From positions 1-64,000 of the forward strand of contig CAKVCL010000014.1 in assembly GCA_934725855.1 (NCBI GenBank): a stretch of DNA of 64,000 bases, given 5' to 3'. Source of the DNA: an uncultured Cellulosilyticum sp. GTDB lineage: Bacteria; Bacillota; Clostridia; Lachnospirales; Cellulosilyticaceae. Shown in pieces: positions 51,145 through 59,293 of this stretch. How positions within the stretch are numbered: position 1 is the first letter of the stretch; the number at the start of each line of letters is the position of its first letter. The position numbers and the translations under genes were made by a program. The notes below the pieces were generated by a model. That model searched no databases. It was not told where the DNA came from and worked only from the letters and a program-made list of their open reading frames with translations.

Positions 51145-51615
51145 TTATTCTACATCTATTCGATAGCTATTTGGAACTACATTAAGCTTTGGTGCTACAA
51201 TTCTTAATATGCCATTATCTAGGTTTGCACTAATGCCTTGTACATCAATATCACCTAAATAAAGGCTTCGCTGCATTTGGAAACTTCTTCGCTCTTTATG
51301 AATGTAATTATTTTGTTCGTCGTTAAAATCATCTTGATGATTTACCGCAATATACAAATTACCATTATTAAAATCTAAGGCAATGTCTTCTTTATTTACT
51401 CCTGGCAGTTCTGCTTCAACGGTATAGCTTGAATCATTTTCTTTAACATCCATCTTAAAACCACCACTGCCAAACATGCCATTTTGCATCAGACTTGGCA
51501 TATTAAAGAAATCATCACCCCAAAAATCATCATTAAAGAAATTTTCAATGGTATTAAATAAACCTCTATTACTTACAACCTCGTTATTAGTTCTTCTTGG
51601 CATTATTCCAAACAT
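51145..51615 (-). CDS. Hsp20/alpha-crystallin small heat-shock protein (second in operon)
   Basis: 156 residues. N-terminal arm with MFGIMPRRTNNEVV and FFNDDFWGDDFF, then the alpha-crystallin domain (~50-150): FKMDVKENDSSYTVEAELPGV, DIALDFNNGNLYIAV, HKERRSFQMQRSLYL, and the ANLDNGILRIVAPK end. ATP-independent holdase. AAAGGAGG precedes ATG. It is 24 bp after a paralogous gene and shares its CIRCE-type promoter. Confidence 0.94.
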   Translation of the reverse strand: MFGIMPRRTNNEVVSNRGLFNTIENFFNDDFWGDDFFNMPSLMQNGMFGSGGFKMDVKENDSSYTVEAELPGVNKEDIALDFNNGNLYIAVNHQDDFNDEQNNYIHKERRSFQMQRSLYLGDIDVQGISANLDNGILRIVAPKLNVVPNSYRIDVE

Positions 51616-51638
51616 AAGTCATTCCTCCTTTAATTACC

Positions 51639-52277
51639 TTACTGAATTTGAATTTTAAAGGCTTCCTCAGAAGCTTTTTGTTTTGGCACTATAACTGTCA
51701 AAATACCACTATCAAGTTTAGCCTCTATCGCATCTTTATTAATTTCAGGTAAATAAATACCTCTTTGCATAGACACATGTCTTCTTTCTTGGTGAATGTA
51801 TCTTACTTTGTTATCTCCTTCACATTCCCTACTACCTTCTTGCACTACTTGATCTTGAGCTACATCTGATGCCACTTTACTTGTTTCATTGGTGCCTTCT
51901 ACTGCTTCATTATTCATACTACAAGTGCTTTTCTCTGCAGACTCAGTGGACATTTTAGCCTCATGACTTTGCTTGCTACTCTGCTTTTCTTCGCTTGACT
52001 CTGTCTGGTTTTTAGCATCCTTAAAATGTGTGGCTATATATAAAGTATCCTGATGATAATTGATTTCTATTTCATCTTTTTTCACACCTGGCAACTCAGC
52101 CTCAACGATATAAGCATCGCCTGTTTCCTTTACATCCATACGGAAACCTTTTGCCAATAAATCAGGTCTTAAATAAAAGTCATCATTAAAAAAGTTATCG
52201 ATAGCATTGTAAAAATCTCCATATGCACTTCCTCTATTTAACATTTCATTTTTAACTGGTGATAATCCAAACATCAT
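51639..52277 (-). CDS. Hsp20 protein with large acidic insert in the alpha-crystallin domain
   Basis: 212 residues. The alpha-crystallin domain begins FRMDVKETGDAYIVEAELPGV and DEIEINYHQDTLYIA, then is interrupted by ~70 residues (about 82-152) rich in Ser, Glu, Lys and Thr, without hydrophobic core residues, before resuming at VRYIHQERRHVSMQRGIYL and AKLDSGILTVIVPK. The paralogue downstream has only a ~12-residue loop at this position (the L5/6 dimerisation loop). The insert does not contain the dispersed repeat. AAAGGAGG precedes ATG. Preceded by a CIRCE element and a good promoter, so HrcA control is expected. Confidence 0.92.
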   Translation of the reverse strand: MMFGLSPVKNEMLNRGSAYGDFYNAIDNFFNDDFYLRPDLLAKGFRMDVKETGDAYIVEAELPGVKKDEIEINYHQDTLYIATHFKDAKNQTESSEEKQSSKQSHEAKMSTESAEKSTCSMNNEAVEGTNETSKVASDVAQDQVVQEGSRECEGDNKVRYIHQERRHVSMQRGIYLPEINKDAIEAKLDSGILTVIVPKQKASEEAFKIQIQ

Positions 52278-52335
52278 ATCAATTCCTCCTTTAGGACTCT
52301 TTAGTGGGTCTATTTCAATTTTATTTTTACTTTTG

Positions 52336-52362
52336 TTAGCACTCTCATTAGGTGATTGCTAA
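52336..52362 (-). promoter_or_regulatory. CIRCE element (HrcA operator) of the hsp20 operon
   Basis: TTAGCACTC-N9-GATTGCTAA matches the CIRCE consensus TTAGCACTC-N9-GAGTGCTAA with one mismatch. It lies directly downstream of the promoter, as is usual. Confidence 0.85.
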
Positions 52363-52372
52363 TTACATATAT

Positions 52373-52401
52373 AATATATTCCTTCTCGTATAATTTGTCA
52401 A
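52373..52401 (-). promoter_or_regulatory. Sigma-A promoter of the hsp20 operon
   Basis: Minus strand TTGACA (52401-52396), 17-bp spacer, TATATT (52378-52373), just upstream of the CIRCE. Confidence 0.65.
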
Positions 52402-52495
52402 TAAAATTATATAATTATTTTTACATTTTTTATTTCTCTAAATTTCCCAAGCTATTCTTATTATCCTACCACATCTACGCATACCTCTTTTATCT

Positions 52496-52559
52496 AGGGA
52501 CAGGTCTTCCTTCTATGAGGGACAGGTTTGACTTATTCTGTGGTGGGGACAGGTCTTTC
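52496..52559. repeat. Three direct REP-like units between hsp20 and nudC
   Basis: AGGGACAGGTCTTCC (52496-52510), AGGGACAGGTTTGAC (52518-52532) and GGGGACAGGTCTTTC (52545-52559), spaced 22 and 27 bp. With the CIRCE promoter and the nudC terminator they fill the 355-bp gap. Confidence 0.85.
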
Positions 52560-52567
52560 TCCCATGC

Positions 52568-52620
52568 AAAAAACTGTGGCCGTAAAAGTTGTTTTAAACT
52601 TTTTACGACCACAGTTTTTT
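52568..52620 (-). terminator. Terminator of nudC
   Basis: Long stem (52568-52590 with 52597-52620) around ACTGTGG(C/T)CGTAAAAAGTT with a G-U pair or bulge; T run on exit. Ends 13 bp past the nudC stop codon. Confidence 0.88.
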
Positions 52621-52632
52621 ATAGTTATGCTT

Positions 52633-53466
52633 TTATTCTTCTAGTTTCATCATTTCATTTATAATCTGCCATGCTGTAGAAATCTTATCTGGCAAAACTT
52701 CTGGCATATGTTCTTTGTCACACCATCTGGCATCAACAATTTCTTTACCATCTACTTTAATTTCACCACTTTCGTATTCTGCCGTAAATCCTATCATTAA
52801 AGAATCGATTGAATTCCAAGGTCTACTGTGATAATACTTGATGTTTTTTACCCTAATGCCTACTTCTTCATATACTTCTCTTTTTACTGCCATTTCTAAG
52901 GTCTCACCTTGTTCTACGAAGCCAGCAATGATACTATATAGGCCTTCTCTAAAACCTGCATTATGTGCCATTAATATCTGGTCATCTCTTTTAATCCCCA
53001 CAATAATGGCTGGTGAAATTCTAGGGAATTGTAAATTCCCACAGTTTGGACATCTTTTGGCTCTTTCATTTTGCATTCTTTCATAGAGATTTCCACAACA
53101 TCCACAGTATCTTGTAGACCTGTCCCAATTCAGTAAATGTTGCGTCTTTACAGCTATTTGGTAAAGTTCTATTTGAGCATTCCATCTAGGATCTCTAAAT
53201 CCTACCCACTCAAGTTCACTAGTTTCTATTTCTTCACCTATTGCATAGGCATAACAAGGTTTTCCTTGCCATTTGCCTAGATACCATAGTTCCTCTTGAT
53301 GTTCTATAAGATCTTTGCACTCACTGAATGTTGGTACTTGTAACATTTTTGTTGGTCTTAATAATAACTGCTTATTTTGATATATAAAGCATAAATCTTC
53401 TCCATTTATCTCACAGTCACTAATAAATTCTGGCCAAAAATCTATATATCCTTTTAACTCACCCAT
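52633..53466 (-). CDS. nudC: NAD+ diphosphatase (NADH pyrophosphatase / NAD-decapping)
   Basis: 277 residues. A four-Cys zinc site (YCGCCG then RCPNCGNLQFPRISPA) precedes the NUDIX box GFVEQGETLEMAVKREVYEEVGI and the NudC specificity motif region YYHSRPWNSIDSLMIGF, here SRPWNS in place of SQPWPFP. It cleaves NAD(H) to NMN(H) and AMP and can remove NAD caps from RNA. A repeat-like GGGACAGGTCT (53115-53125) reads WDRST just before the zinc site. Ribosome binding site GGAGGG lies upstream. Single gene with terminator. Confidence 0.92.
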   Translation of the reverse strand: MGELKGYIDFWPEFISDCEINGEDLCFIYQNKQLLLRPTKMLQVPTFSECKDLIEHQEELWYLGKWQGKPCYAYAIGEEIETSELEWVGFRDPRWNAQIELYQIAVKTQHLLNWDRSTRYCGCCGNLYERMQNERAKRCPNCGNLQFPRISPAIIVGIKRDDQILMAHNAGFREGLYSIIAGFVEQGETLEMAVKREVYEEVGIRVKNIKYYHSRPWNSIDSLMIGFTAEYESGEIKVDGKEIVDARWCDKEHMPEVLPDKISTAWQIINEMMKLEE

Positions 53467-53523
53467 TGTCCTGTTAGCCCTCCGTCAAGTTTAACTTAAT
53501 TGATATGTCTTTTAAGCTATTTA

Positions 53524-55041
53524 TTACATGCCACTTAGCATATCTCCTTCATTAATAAATAGAGTGTCATTTTCTGTATCACTTTCTCTATTTGATGGTG
53601 GCACACTTTCATTACCTCCTTCAAATAATGGTTCTTGACTTTCCAGATTTCCTTCTCCATTTACTGAGGAAGTATTTCCTCCGGTTTCAACTGATGGATT
53701 ATTATTATTTTCTGGTGCTACAGGCTGAATGCCCTCTGTACCATTTTCATCTCCAACAGAAGGAGAAAGCGTATTGTTTTCACCTTCACCAGATGGAGTA
53801 ATTGTATCTTCTGTTCCAGTTGATTCTTCTAGAATTTGATCTTTTTGCTCTTCTTGAGCTTCAGCCTCTTCTTGACTCTTTTCCTGATCAATAAGTTCTT
53901 GATTATAATCATCATCTGGTTCTTGCATGTCCACTTCATTGTTGGAAGGTGTATAGGTTTCATAGCTTTCACTATATCCATTTCCACTTATAACCGGAAT
54001 CTTAGTACGTCCTTCTCCTATTGAAGGAATGCCTAGAAGATTTTCATCCACAAACGAATCTACTGCCGCTTCATCTACAGCAAAAAACCATTTTTCTTGA
54101 TGAACAGGTTCTCCTGGAAGTGTATTCATTCTTATATTACTTACAGAAAGATTAGGTAAGTAGTTAACATATGAAAGTGCTTCTGTAAAACTTACATCTG
54201 TTTTTACATTCTTATAAACAGTTGTCACAAGTTTAGTAATCGTATCAAGAGATACGTCGTTAATCACTTTATCCATAAATGCCTTAATGAAGAGCTGCTG
54301 TGTTTCAATTCTTCCTAAATCACCCATTCCATATTGTTGGCTATAATCTTTATTATGTCTCCATCTTAATAACCCTTCCGCCTGAGCACCATTTAAAAGC
54401 TGCATGCCTGGCTGTAAATCAATATGTAAGTCCTGACTGTTATCATCATATTCCATTACACGAGGTACATCCACTTCAATACCTCCAAGGCTATCTACTA
54501 TTTCTCTAACCACTTTCGTATTTAAAACGACATAGTTATCTACTTTAAGGTCAAGCATTTCTTCAACACTTCTAATCGTAAAGTATCTTAAATTATCAAT
54601 TCCGCCGTACGAGCTCATTTCAGTGATCTTACAATAGTCTTGATAATGTCTATCTAACTCTTTAGCTTTTTCAATTTGTTCATCTGTCCAATAAATTTTT
54701 GTATCCCTAGGAATAGATACAATATTGATTTTTTTAGTCTGACTATCAAAATGGGCTATTAAAATAGTGTCTGTTCTTGTTTCATCTTTATCAACACCAA
54801 AGATCATAATGGTTTTATCATTCATTTTTACATTATTTGATTTTCTGCTGTGATCATCTCTTTGATTTTTAGGAACATATTCATCATAGTCTGTTTTAAC
54901 ACGCCTAGATTCAAGTAAATTTCTTCCTACAATGGCCACTATAGACCCAACAATCACTACTAGGCAAAAAGTGATGAGTACCGACCGTAAAAATATCTTT
55001 CCCACCGCTTTAGAAGACTTACTTCCTAAATTGATTTTCAT
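53524..55041 (-). CDS. LytR-CpsA-Psr (LCP) family wall-polymer ligase with long acidic tail
   Basis: 505 residues. A membrane anchor (residues ~18-40) leads into the LCP domain (~75-330): TIMIFGVDKDETRTDTILIAHFDSQT, IVSIPRDTKIYW (conserved Arg-Asp), VNYLPNL region, DNYVVLNTKVVREIVDSLGGIEVDVP, LLRWRHNKDYSQQYGMGDLGRIETQQ. It attaches teichoic acids or other glycopolymers to peptidoglycan on the outer face. Residues ~345-505 are disordered and acidic (Glu, Gln, Asn, Ser, Gly), longer than usual, perhaps a wall-spanning spacer. AGAGG precedes ATG. Confidence 0.93.
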   Translation of the reverse strand: MKINLGSKSSKAVGKIFLRSVLITFCLVVIVGSIVAIVGRNLLESRRVKTDYDEYVPKNQRDDHSRKSNNVKMNDKTIMIFGVDKDETRTDTILIAHFDSQTKKINIVSIPRDTKIYWTDEQIEKAKELDRHYQDYCKITEMSSYGGIDNLRYFTIRSVEEMLDLKVDNYVVLNTKVVREIVDSLGGIEVDVPRVMEYDDNSQDLHIDLQPGMQLLNGAQAEGLLRWRHNKDYSQQYGMGDLGRIETQQLFIKAFMDKVINDVSLDTITKLVTTVYKNVKTDVSFTEALSYVNYLPNLSVSNIRMNTLPGEPVHQEKWFFAVDEAAVDSFVDENLLGIPSIGEGRTKIPVISGNGYSESYETYTPSNNEVDMQEPDDDYNQELIDQEKSQEEAEAQEEQKDQILEESTGTEDTITPSGEGENNTLSPSVGDENGTEGIQPVAPENNNNPSVETGGNTSSVNGEGNLESQEPLFEGGNESVPPSNRESDTENDTLFINEGDMLSGM

Positions 55042-55196
55042 CTGTTTACCTCTGCTTTCTTCTATTCTTTTACTATTTTTTAGTCAAAATTATAAATCTC
55101 TACATCTAAACTATATCTATCGTGCTAAACTGTCAATGTTTTTATACTTTTAATACAGTTTTTTAAGAATTATATGATTCCAATAATCTACACCTT

Positions 55197-56117
55197 TTAT
55201 CGTATAATTACATAAATCATATAAAGTACATAAAGTACAAGGCACACGATGCCTTCTCGGCGCAATGTCTTTGCATCACTTCTAGCAAAAATATAGCTTA
55301 GTATAGTAATAAATAATAATATAGCTGCATCTATAATGGCTTCCACAGACCCATTAATAGGTGATAAAGCAGCTGAAATACCTAGTATAAATAAAACGTT
55401 AAGTAAACAAGAACCTACTGCATTTCCTAGTGCTAAACCCGTTTCTCCCTTTCTTGTCGCCACAACAGAAGTCACAAGCTCTGGAAGTGACGTTCCCATA
55501 GCAACAATGGTAAGACCAACTAAAGTTTCACTAAGTCCAAAGGTTACCGCAATAAGAGACGCATTATCCACTACCAAATCTCCTCCTATTACGATTGCAC
55601 ATAAGCCTCCTATTATATAAATTACACTTAAAATAGGGGATAATATTTCGTCCCCTTCTTCATCTTTTGTTCTATTTTTTAACGCATGCTTCACAACAAC
55701 TATTAAATACACCATCACACAAACCAATAATATAATGCCTTCTAACCGACTAATTATCTTATTACTTATAAATAGTAATAATAAAGCAGTTGCAGCAATA
55801 TTAGTTGGTAAATCTCTTTTTAGAATATCAGTTGGAGTATCCACCCCTTTCATAATAGAGCAAGTTCCAATGACAACTAATAAGTTAAAGATATTAGACC
55901 CAATCACATTACTTAGTGCAATATCATTATTTCCCGCTAAACTAGCTGTGACACTAACTGCAGCTTCTGGCGCGCTGGTTCCCATAGCTACAATTGTAAG
56001 TCCTACAACCACAGAAGGAATTTTAAACCGCCTCGCTACAGAGGAGCTACCCTCCACAAAAAAGTCTGCTCCCTTCACCAAAAGTACAAAGCCTAAAATC
56101 AATAATGCATACATCAT
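55197..56117 (-). CDS. CaCA-family calcium/sodium (or proton) antiporter
   Basis: YrbG-type exchanger with about ten membrane helices and the two internal alpha repeats: GTSAPEAAVSVTASLAGNNDIALSNVIGSNIFN and GTSLPELVTSVVATRKGETGLALGNAVGSCLLN (each given only to locate the repeat; the acidic Glu residues of GTS.PE bind cation). The frame opens with a GTG at 56141, but AAAGGAGAG lies inside it, so the ATG at 56117 is preferred (~306 residues). Monocistronic; transported ion not certain. Confidence 0.9.
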   Translation of the reverse strand: MMYALLILGFVLLVKGADFFVEGSSSVARRFKIPSVVVGLTIVAMGTSAPEAAVSVTASLAGNNDIALSNVIGSNIFNLLVVIGTCSIMKGVDTPTDILKRDLPTNIAATALLLLFISNKIISRLEGIILLVCVMVYLIVVVKHALKNRTKDEEGDEILSPILSVIYIIGGLCAIVIGGDLVVDNASLIAVTFGLSETLVGLTIVAMGTSLPELVTSVVATRKGETGLALGNAVGSCLLNVLFILGISAALSPINGSVEAIIDAAILLFITILSYIFARSDAKTLRREGIVCLVLYVLYMIYVIIR

Positions 56118-56342
56118 CGCTATTTTTGCTCTCCTTTTCACTCATTTATTGTATCAGCTTTTGCTACTACTTCCTCTTTTAGCTAATCTCCTCTAGATTT
56201 ATTATATAGATAAACCAAATATCATACCTCCCCCTTACATAAGGATTCCCAATATTTTTCTTTATTATAACCTACATCATTGTTCCTTCATAAACTTAGC
56301 CTTTAACTAACCATTTTAAAAAGCTAAGCGCCTTCATAAAAA

Positions 56343-56382
56343 TAGAACGCCTATACTAGATTGATTCCATATAGACGTTCTA
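56343..56382 (-). terminator. Terminator of helD
   Basis: TAGAACGCCTATA (56343-56355) with TATAGACGTTCTA (56370-56382), one mismatch, followed on the minus strand by TTTTTATG. The helD stop codon is five bases away. Confidence 0.78.
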
Positions 56383-56386
56383 CTTT

Positions 56387-58600
56387 TTATTTTAAGAAGT
56401 GACTGACTTCTCCTGTATAACATAATGCCAGTCTATGAAGTGCTCTTGTACAAGCAATATAAAGTAATTGTTTATCTTCTTCCTCATAGTAATTCGTTTC
56501 ATTTGCTTCATAAACAATCACCGCGTCATACTCTAATCCTTTTGCCATATAGATTGGCATAATCAGTGCCCCTTTATAAAATGCTTCTGACTGCGTATCT
56601 AATTTATGAAGTGGCATTCTATTTTCTAATTTACTATAAACATGATTTACATCCTTTTGAGATTTACAGATAATTGCAATCGTTTCATAACCGTTTTCTT
56701 GATATTCTTTTACTTTATCCTCTACCCACTCAAGCATTTGCCCTTCATTTTCTTGCTGGGCAATCAGTGGCATTTCTTCATGTCTTTCAAAAGCAATCAC
56801 TGCCTGACTATTTTCTCTAAGCTTTTGAATAAACTGGCTAATCTCGTAAGAAGAACGATAGCTTTTATTCAAGTTTAACTTGATGGCTTTTTTAGGTTGT
56901 AAACAGGTCATGATTTCTTCATATAAGCCTTCATCTTCATTCTTTTCAATCGTTTGACCAATATCTCCTAAGATTGTATATTGTACCCCCTTGAAGATTT
57001 CACTTAAAATTTTGTATTGTAAAGGATGATAATCTTGAGCTTCGTCCACAAGCACTTGTTTCATTTGTGGATACAAATGCTCATCTTCTAAGCGAAGTTT
57101 AAGATAAAGCATTGCCATACCATCTTCATAACTTATTAAGTCTGGTCTAAGACTTTTAGCTGTATAAAATCTCATGCTTTCAGCATAGTCTGGTAAGTCT
57201 AAATCTGAAGTTAAACGTTTAAAAAGTTCAGCGTCTTTAAAGAGTTTCGCATAGAGATTAAAGATATCAATTCTAGCAAAGCGATTAATGGTATTCATTG
57301 CCTCCTCTCTGTACTCAAATAGCTTTTGGTCAATATCGCCATCTTCAAAGTAAGTCCCTTTTCCTTTAAGGTCTTTAATGAGTTCTCTACGTTTTTCCTT
57401 TTCACATTCTCTAATTTTCTTTTCAAGTCCATGGGCAATACGTTTGAGCCTTCTTCCTGCTGCCATATTGATGGCATTATCTGAAAAGTTCTTTTGCAAT
57501 TCTTCCTTAGATATTAAAAGTTCGCCTGCATAATACACATCATTAAATTCGATAATTTCTTTCTCAAAAGCTTCAACTAAACGGTCTAAAATTGTAATAA
57601 ACATCATAGAACCTTTAAAACGAATCGTATTTCTTATTTTGGTTCTATTTTTATTGGTAATCGTAAATTCTAACTGGCTATTTCTAGAACGTAATCGATG
57701 TCTTCCTTTAAAATAAGCTTCAAAGAACTCTTCCATTGTGCTATAACAGACATTGTTTTCCCCAAGCTCTGGAAGTACGGTGGATACATATTCTCCAAAC
57801 AGGTGATTTGGAGAAATAATCATGATGTTTTCACTGGTTAGTCCTTCATTCATACGTTCATATAAAAGAAAAGCAATACGATGCATCGCAATAGAAGTTT
57901 TTCCGCTTCCTGCTACCCCTTGAACCATTAAAAGGTCATTGCCTTTATCACGAATAATCAAGTCTTGCTCCTTTTGAATGGTTTCTACAATGTTTTTCAT
58001 ATAGCTAGAAGCATTGTTTCCTAGTGCTTGTTGAAGGAGCTCATCTGTAATAGCCACTGAAGAATCAAAAAAATAGTCTAGCTTTCCTTTACTAATTTCA
58101 TACTGCCTTTTGAGTGTCATTTCTCCACTAATCTCACCACAGGGTGCTTCATAACCAGCCTTACCTAGCTCATTTCTATAAAACATACTTGCAATAGGTG
58201 CACGCCAATCATACACATAAACCTGATAACTGCCATCCTTCATAACATTTTGATAGCCAATATAAATCTTTTCTAAGTCCTCGTCCTCTTCTGTAAAGTC
58301 AATACGTCCAAAATAAGGTTTATCCAGTATTCTTCTATATTTTTCGAGCTTCTCAAGCTTTCTTTCATAATGTACCGTTTCCATTCTCTCCACGGTATGA
58401 TACTGACTAATTTCAATATTTCTATCATAATCATCAACAGTGGATATCCCATCTGTAAACATTTCTTTTCTAAGTGCTACTAATTCACTTTTTTGCTTGG
58501 CTACTAACTCTCCACTTGATGCAATTTGTTCATCTAAAAATTCAATAACTTCCTTTAAGTATTGTTTTTCTCTCTCTAAAACTTCATTATAATCGCTCAT
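56387..58600 (-). CDS. helD: HelD, UvrD-like RNA polymerase-associated ATPase
   Basis: 737 residues. An N-terminal coiled coil (~5-95) inserts into RNA polymerase in known HelD structures; PYFGRIDF and YVYDWRAPIASMFY are diagnostic for the family. Superfamily-1 helicase motifs: VQGVAGSGKTSIAMHRIAFL (Walker A), VLVDEAQDYHPLQY (Walker B), LGDIGQTIE, LNLNKSYRSSYEIS, and the late motif YMAKGLEYDAVIVYEA. It rescues or recycles stalled RNA polymerase. GGAGG precedes ATG. Followed by a terminator. RecD2/UvrD-like repair helicase is less likely given the two signature blocks. Confidence 0.92.
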   Translation of the reverse strand: MSDYNEVLEREKQYLKEVIEFLDEQIASSGELVAKQKSELVALRKEMFTDGISTVDDYDRNIEISQYHTVERMETVHYERKLEKLEKYRRILDKPYFGRIDFTEEDEDLEKIYIGYQNVMKDGSYQVYVYDWRAPIASMFYRNELGKAGYEAPCGEISGEMTLKRQYEISKGKLDYFFDSSVAITDELLQQALGNNASSYMKNIVETIQKEQDLIIRDKGNDLLMVQGVAGSGKTSIAMHRIAFLLYERMNEGLTSENIMIISPNHLFGEYVSTVLPELGENNVCYSTMEEFFEAYFKGRHRLRSRNSQLEFTITNKNRTKIRNTIRFKGSMMFITILDRLVEAFEKEIIEFNDVYYAGELLISKEELQKNFSDNAINMAAGRRLKRIAHGLEKKIRECEKEKRRELIKDLKGKGTYFEDGDIDQKLFEYREEAMNTINRFARIDIFNLYAKLFKDAELFKRLTSDLDLPDYAESMRFYTAKSLRPDLISYEDGMAMLYLKLRLEDEHLYPQMKQVLVDEAQDYHPLQYKILSEIFKGVQYTILGDIGQTIEKNEDEGLYEEIMTCLQPKKAIKLNLNKSYRSSYEISQFIQKLRENSQAVIAFERHEEMPLIAQQENEGQMLEWVEDKVKEYQENGYETIAIICKSQKDVNHVYSKLENRMPLHKLDTQSEAFYKGALIMPIYMAKGLEYDAVIVYEANETNYYEEEDKQLLYIACTRALHRLALCYTGEVSHFLK

Positions 58601-58651
58601 ATCATGCCTCCAATTCTATCTTTACATCATATCATGCTCCCCTTGCATTGA

Positions 58652-59188
58652 CTAGGCTATAATCTTTTAGACCATGCTATAGCTGTAGCAGAAAAAAAGG
58701 GTTATGAAGTCCATTTCATTGATTTGTATGAGCAAAATATTGCTTATTGTAAAGGCTGTATGCGTTGTAAAACTCTACGTTCTTGCTATTTGCAGGATGA
58801 TATTAAACCCATTGAAAAGCTTCTTAAAACATGTGACCTAACGATTATGGCAGCTCCTACTTACTTTGCCAATATTCCAGCCCCTGCCAAAAATCTATTT
58901 GACAGACTTGTTGGTGTTATTATGGATGATAACGCTAACGGCTTTCCAAAACCTTTACTTTCAAAATCACACCACTACTTACTCCTCACTACTTGCAATA
59001 CCCCTTTTCCATTTAACCTAATTGCTGGTCAAAGCACTGGCTGCCTACATGCTATGAAAGAATTCTTTAACATTTCTGGTATGAAATCTCTTGGCAGTGT
59101 TACTTTTGCTGGCACACGTAATAAAACAAGCGTTCCTACTTCTGTTTTAAATAAAATTGAAAGGAAAATTCCAAATACAACCCCTTAA
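58652..59188 (+). pseudogene. Flavodoxin-like FMN reductase gene lacking its 5' end
   Basis: The open frame runs from just after a TGA (58649-58651): LGYN, then LLDHAIAVAEKKGYEVHFIDL, then CKGCMRCKT, AAPTYFANIPAPAKNLFDRL and a tail. This is the NADPH-dependent FMN reductase/flavodoxin-2 fold, but the first ~20 residues, with the phosphate-binding GSPRKNGNT-type loop, are missing. The first usable start (TTG at 58724) would leave out even more and lacks a ribosome binding site. I read it as a 5'-truncated relic next to helD. A programmed short protein is unlikely because the FMN phosphate loop is essential. Confidence 0.75.
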
Positions 59189-59241
59189 GTCCTTCAATAC
59201 TTCCTATTTGCTTTATCTCATATGTTCTTTCAATTTGAAAA

Positions 59242-59283
59242 GGCAAGGGATTCATTTCTAATAAGTGAAATGAATCTCTTGCC
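59242..59283. terminator. Bidirectional terminator before the giant SLH gene
   Basis: Seventeen-bp stem GGCAAGGGATTCATTTC (59242-59258) with 59267-59283, one G-U pair, 8-nt loop. T-rich exits on both strands; 11 bp past the SLH gene's stop codon. Confidence 0.82.
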
Positions 59284-59293
59284 TCTTTTAGCT

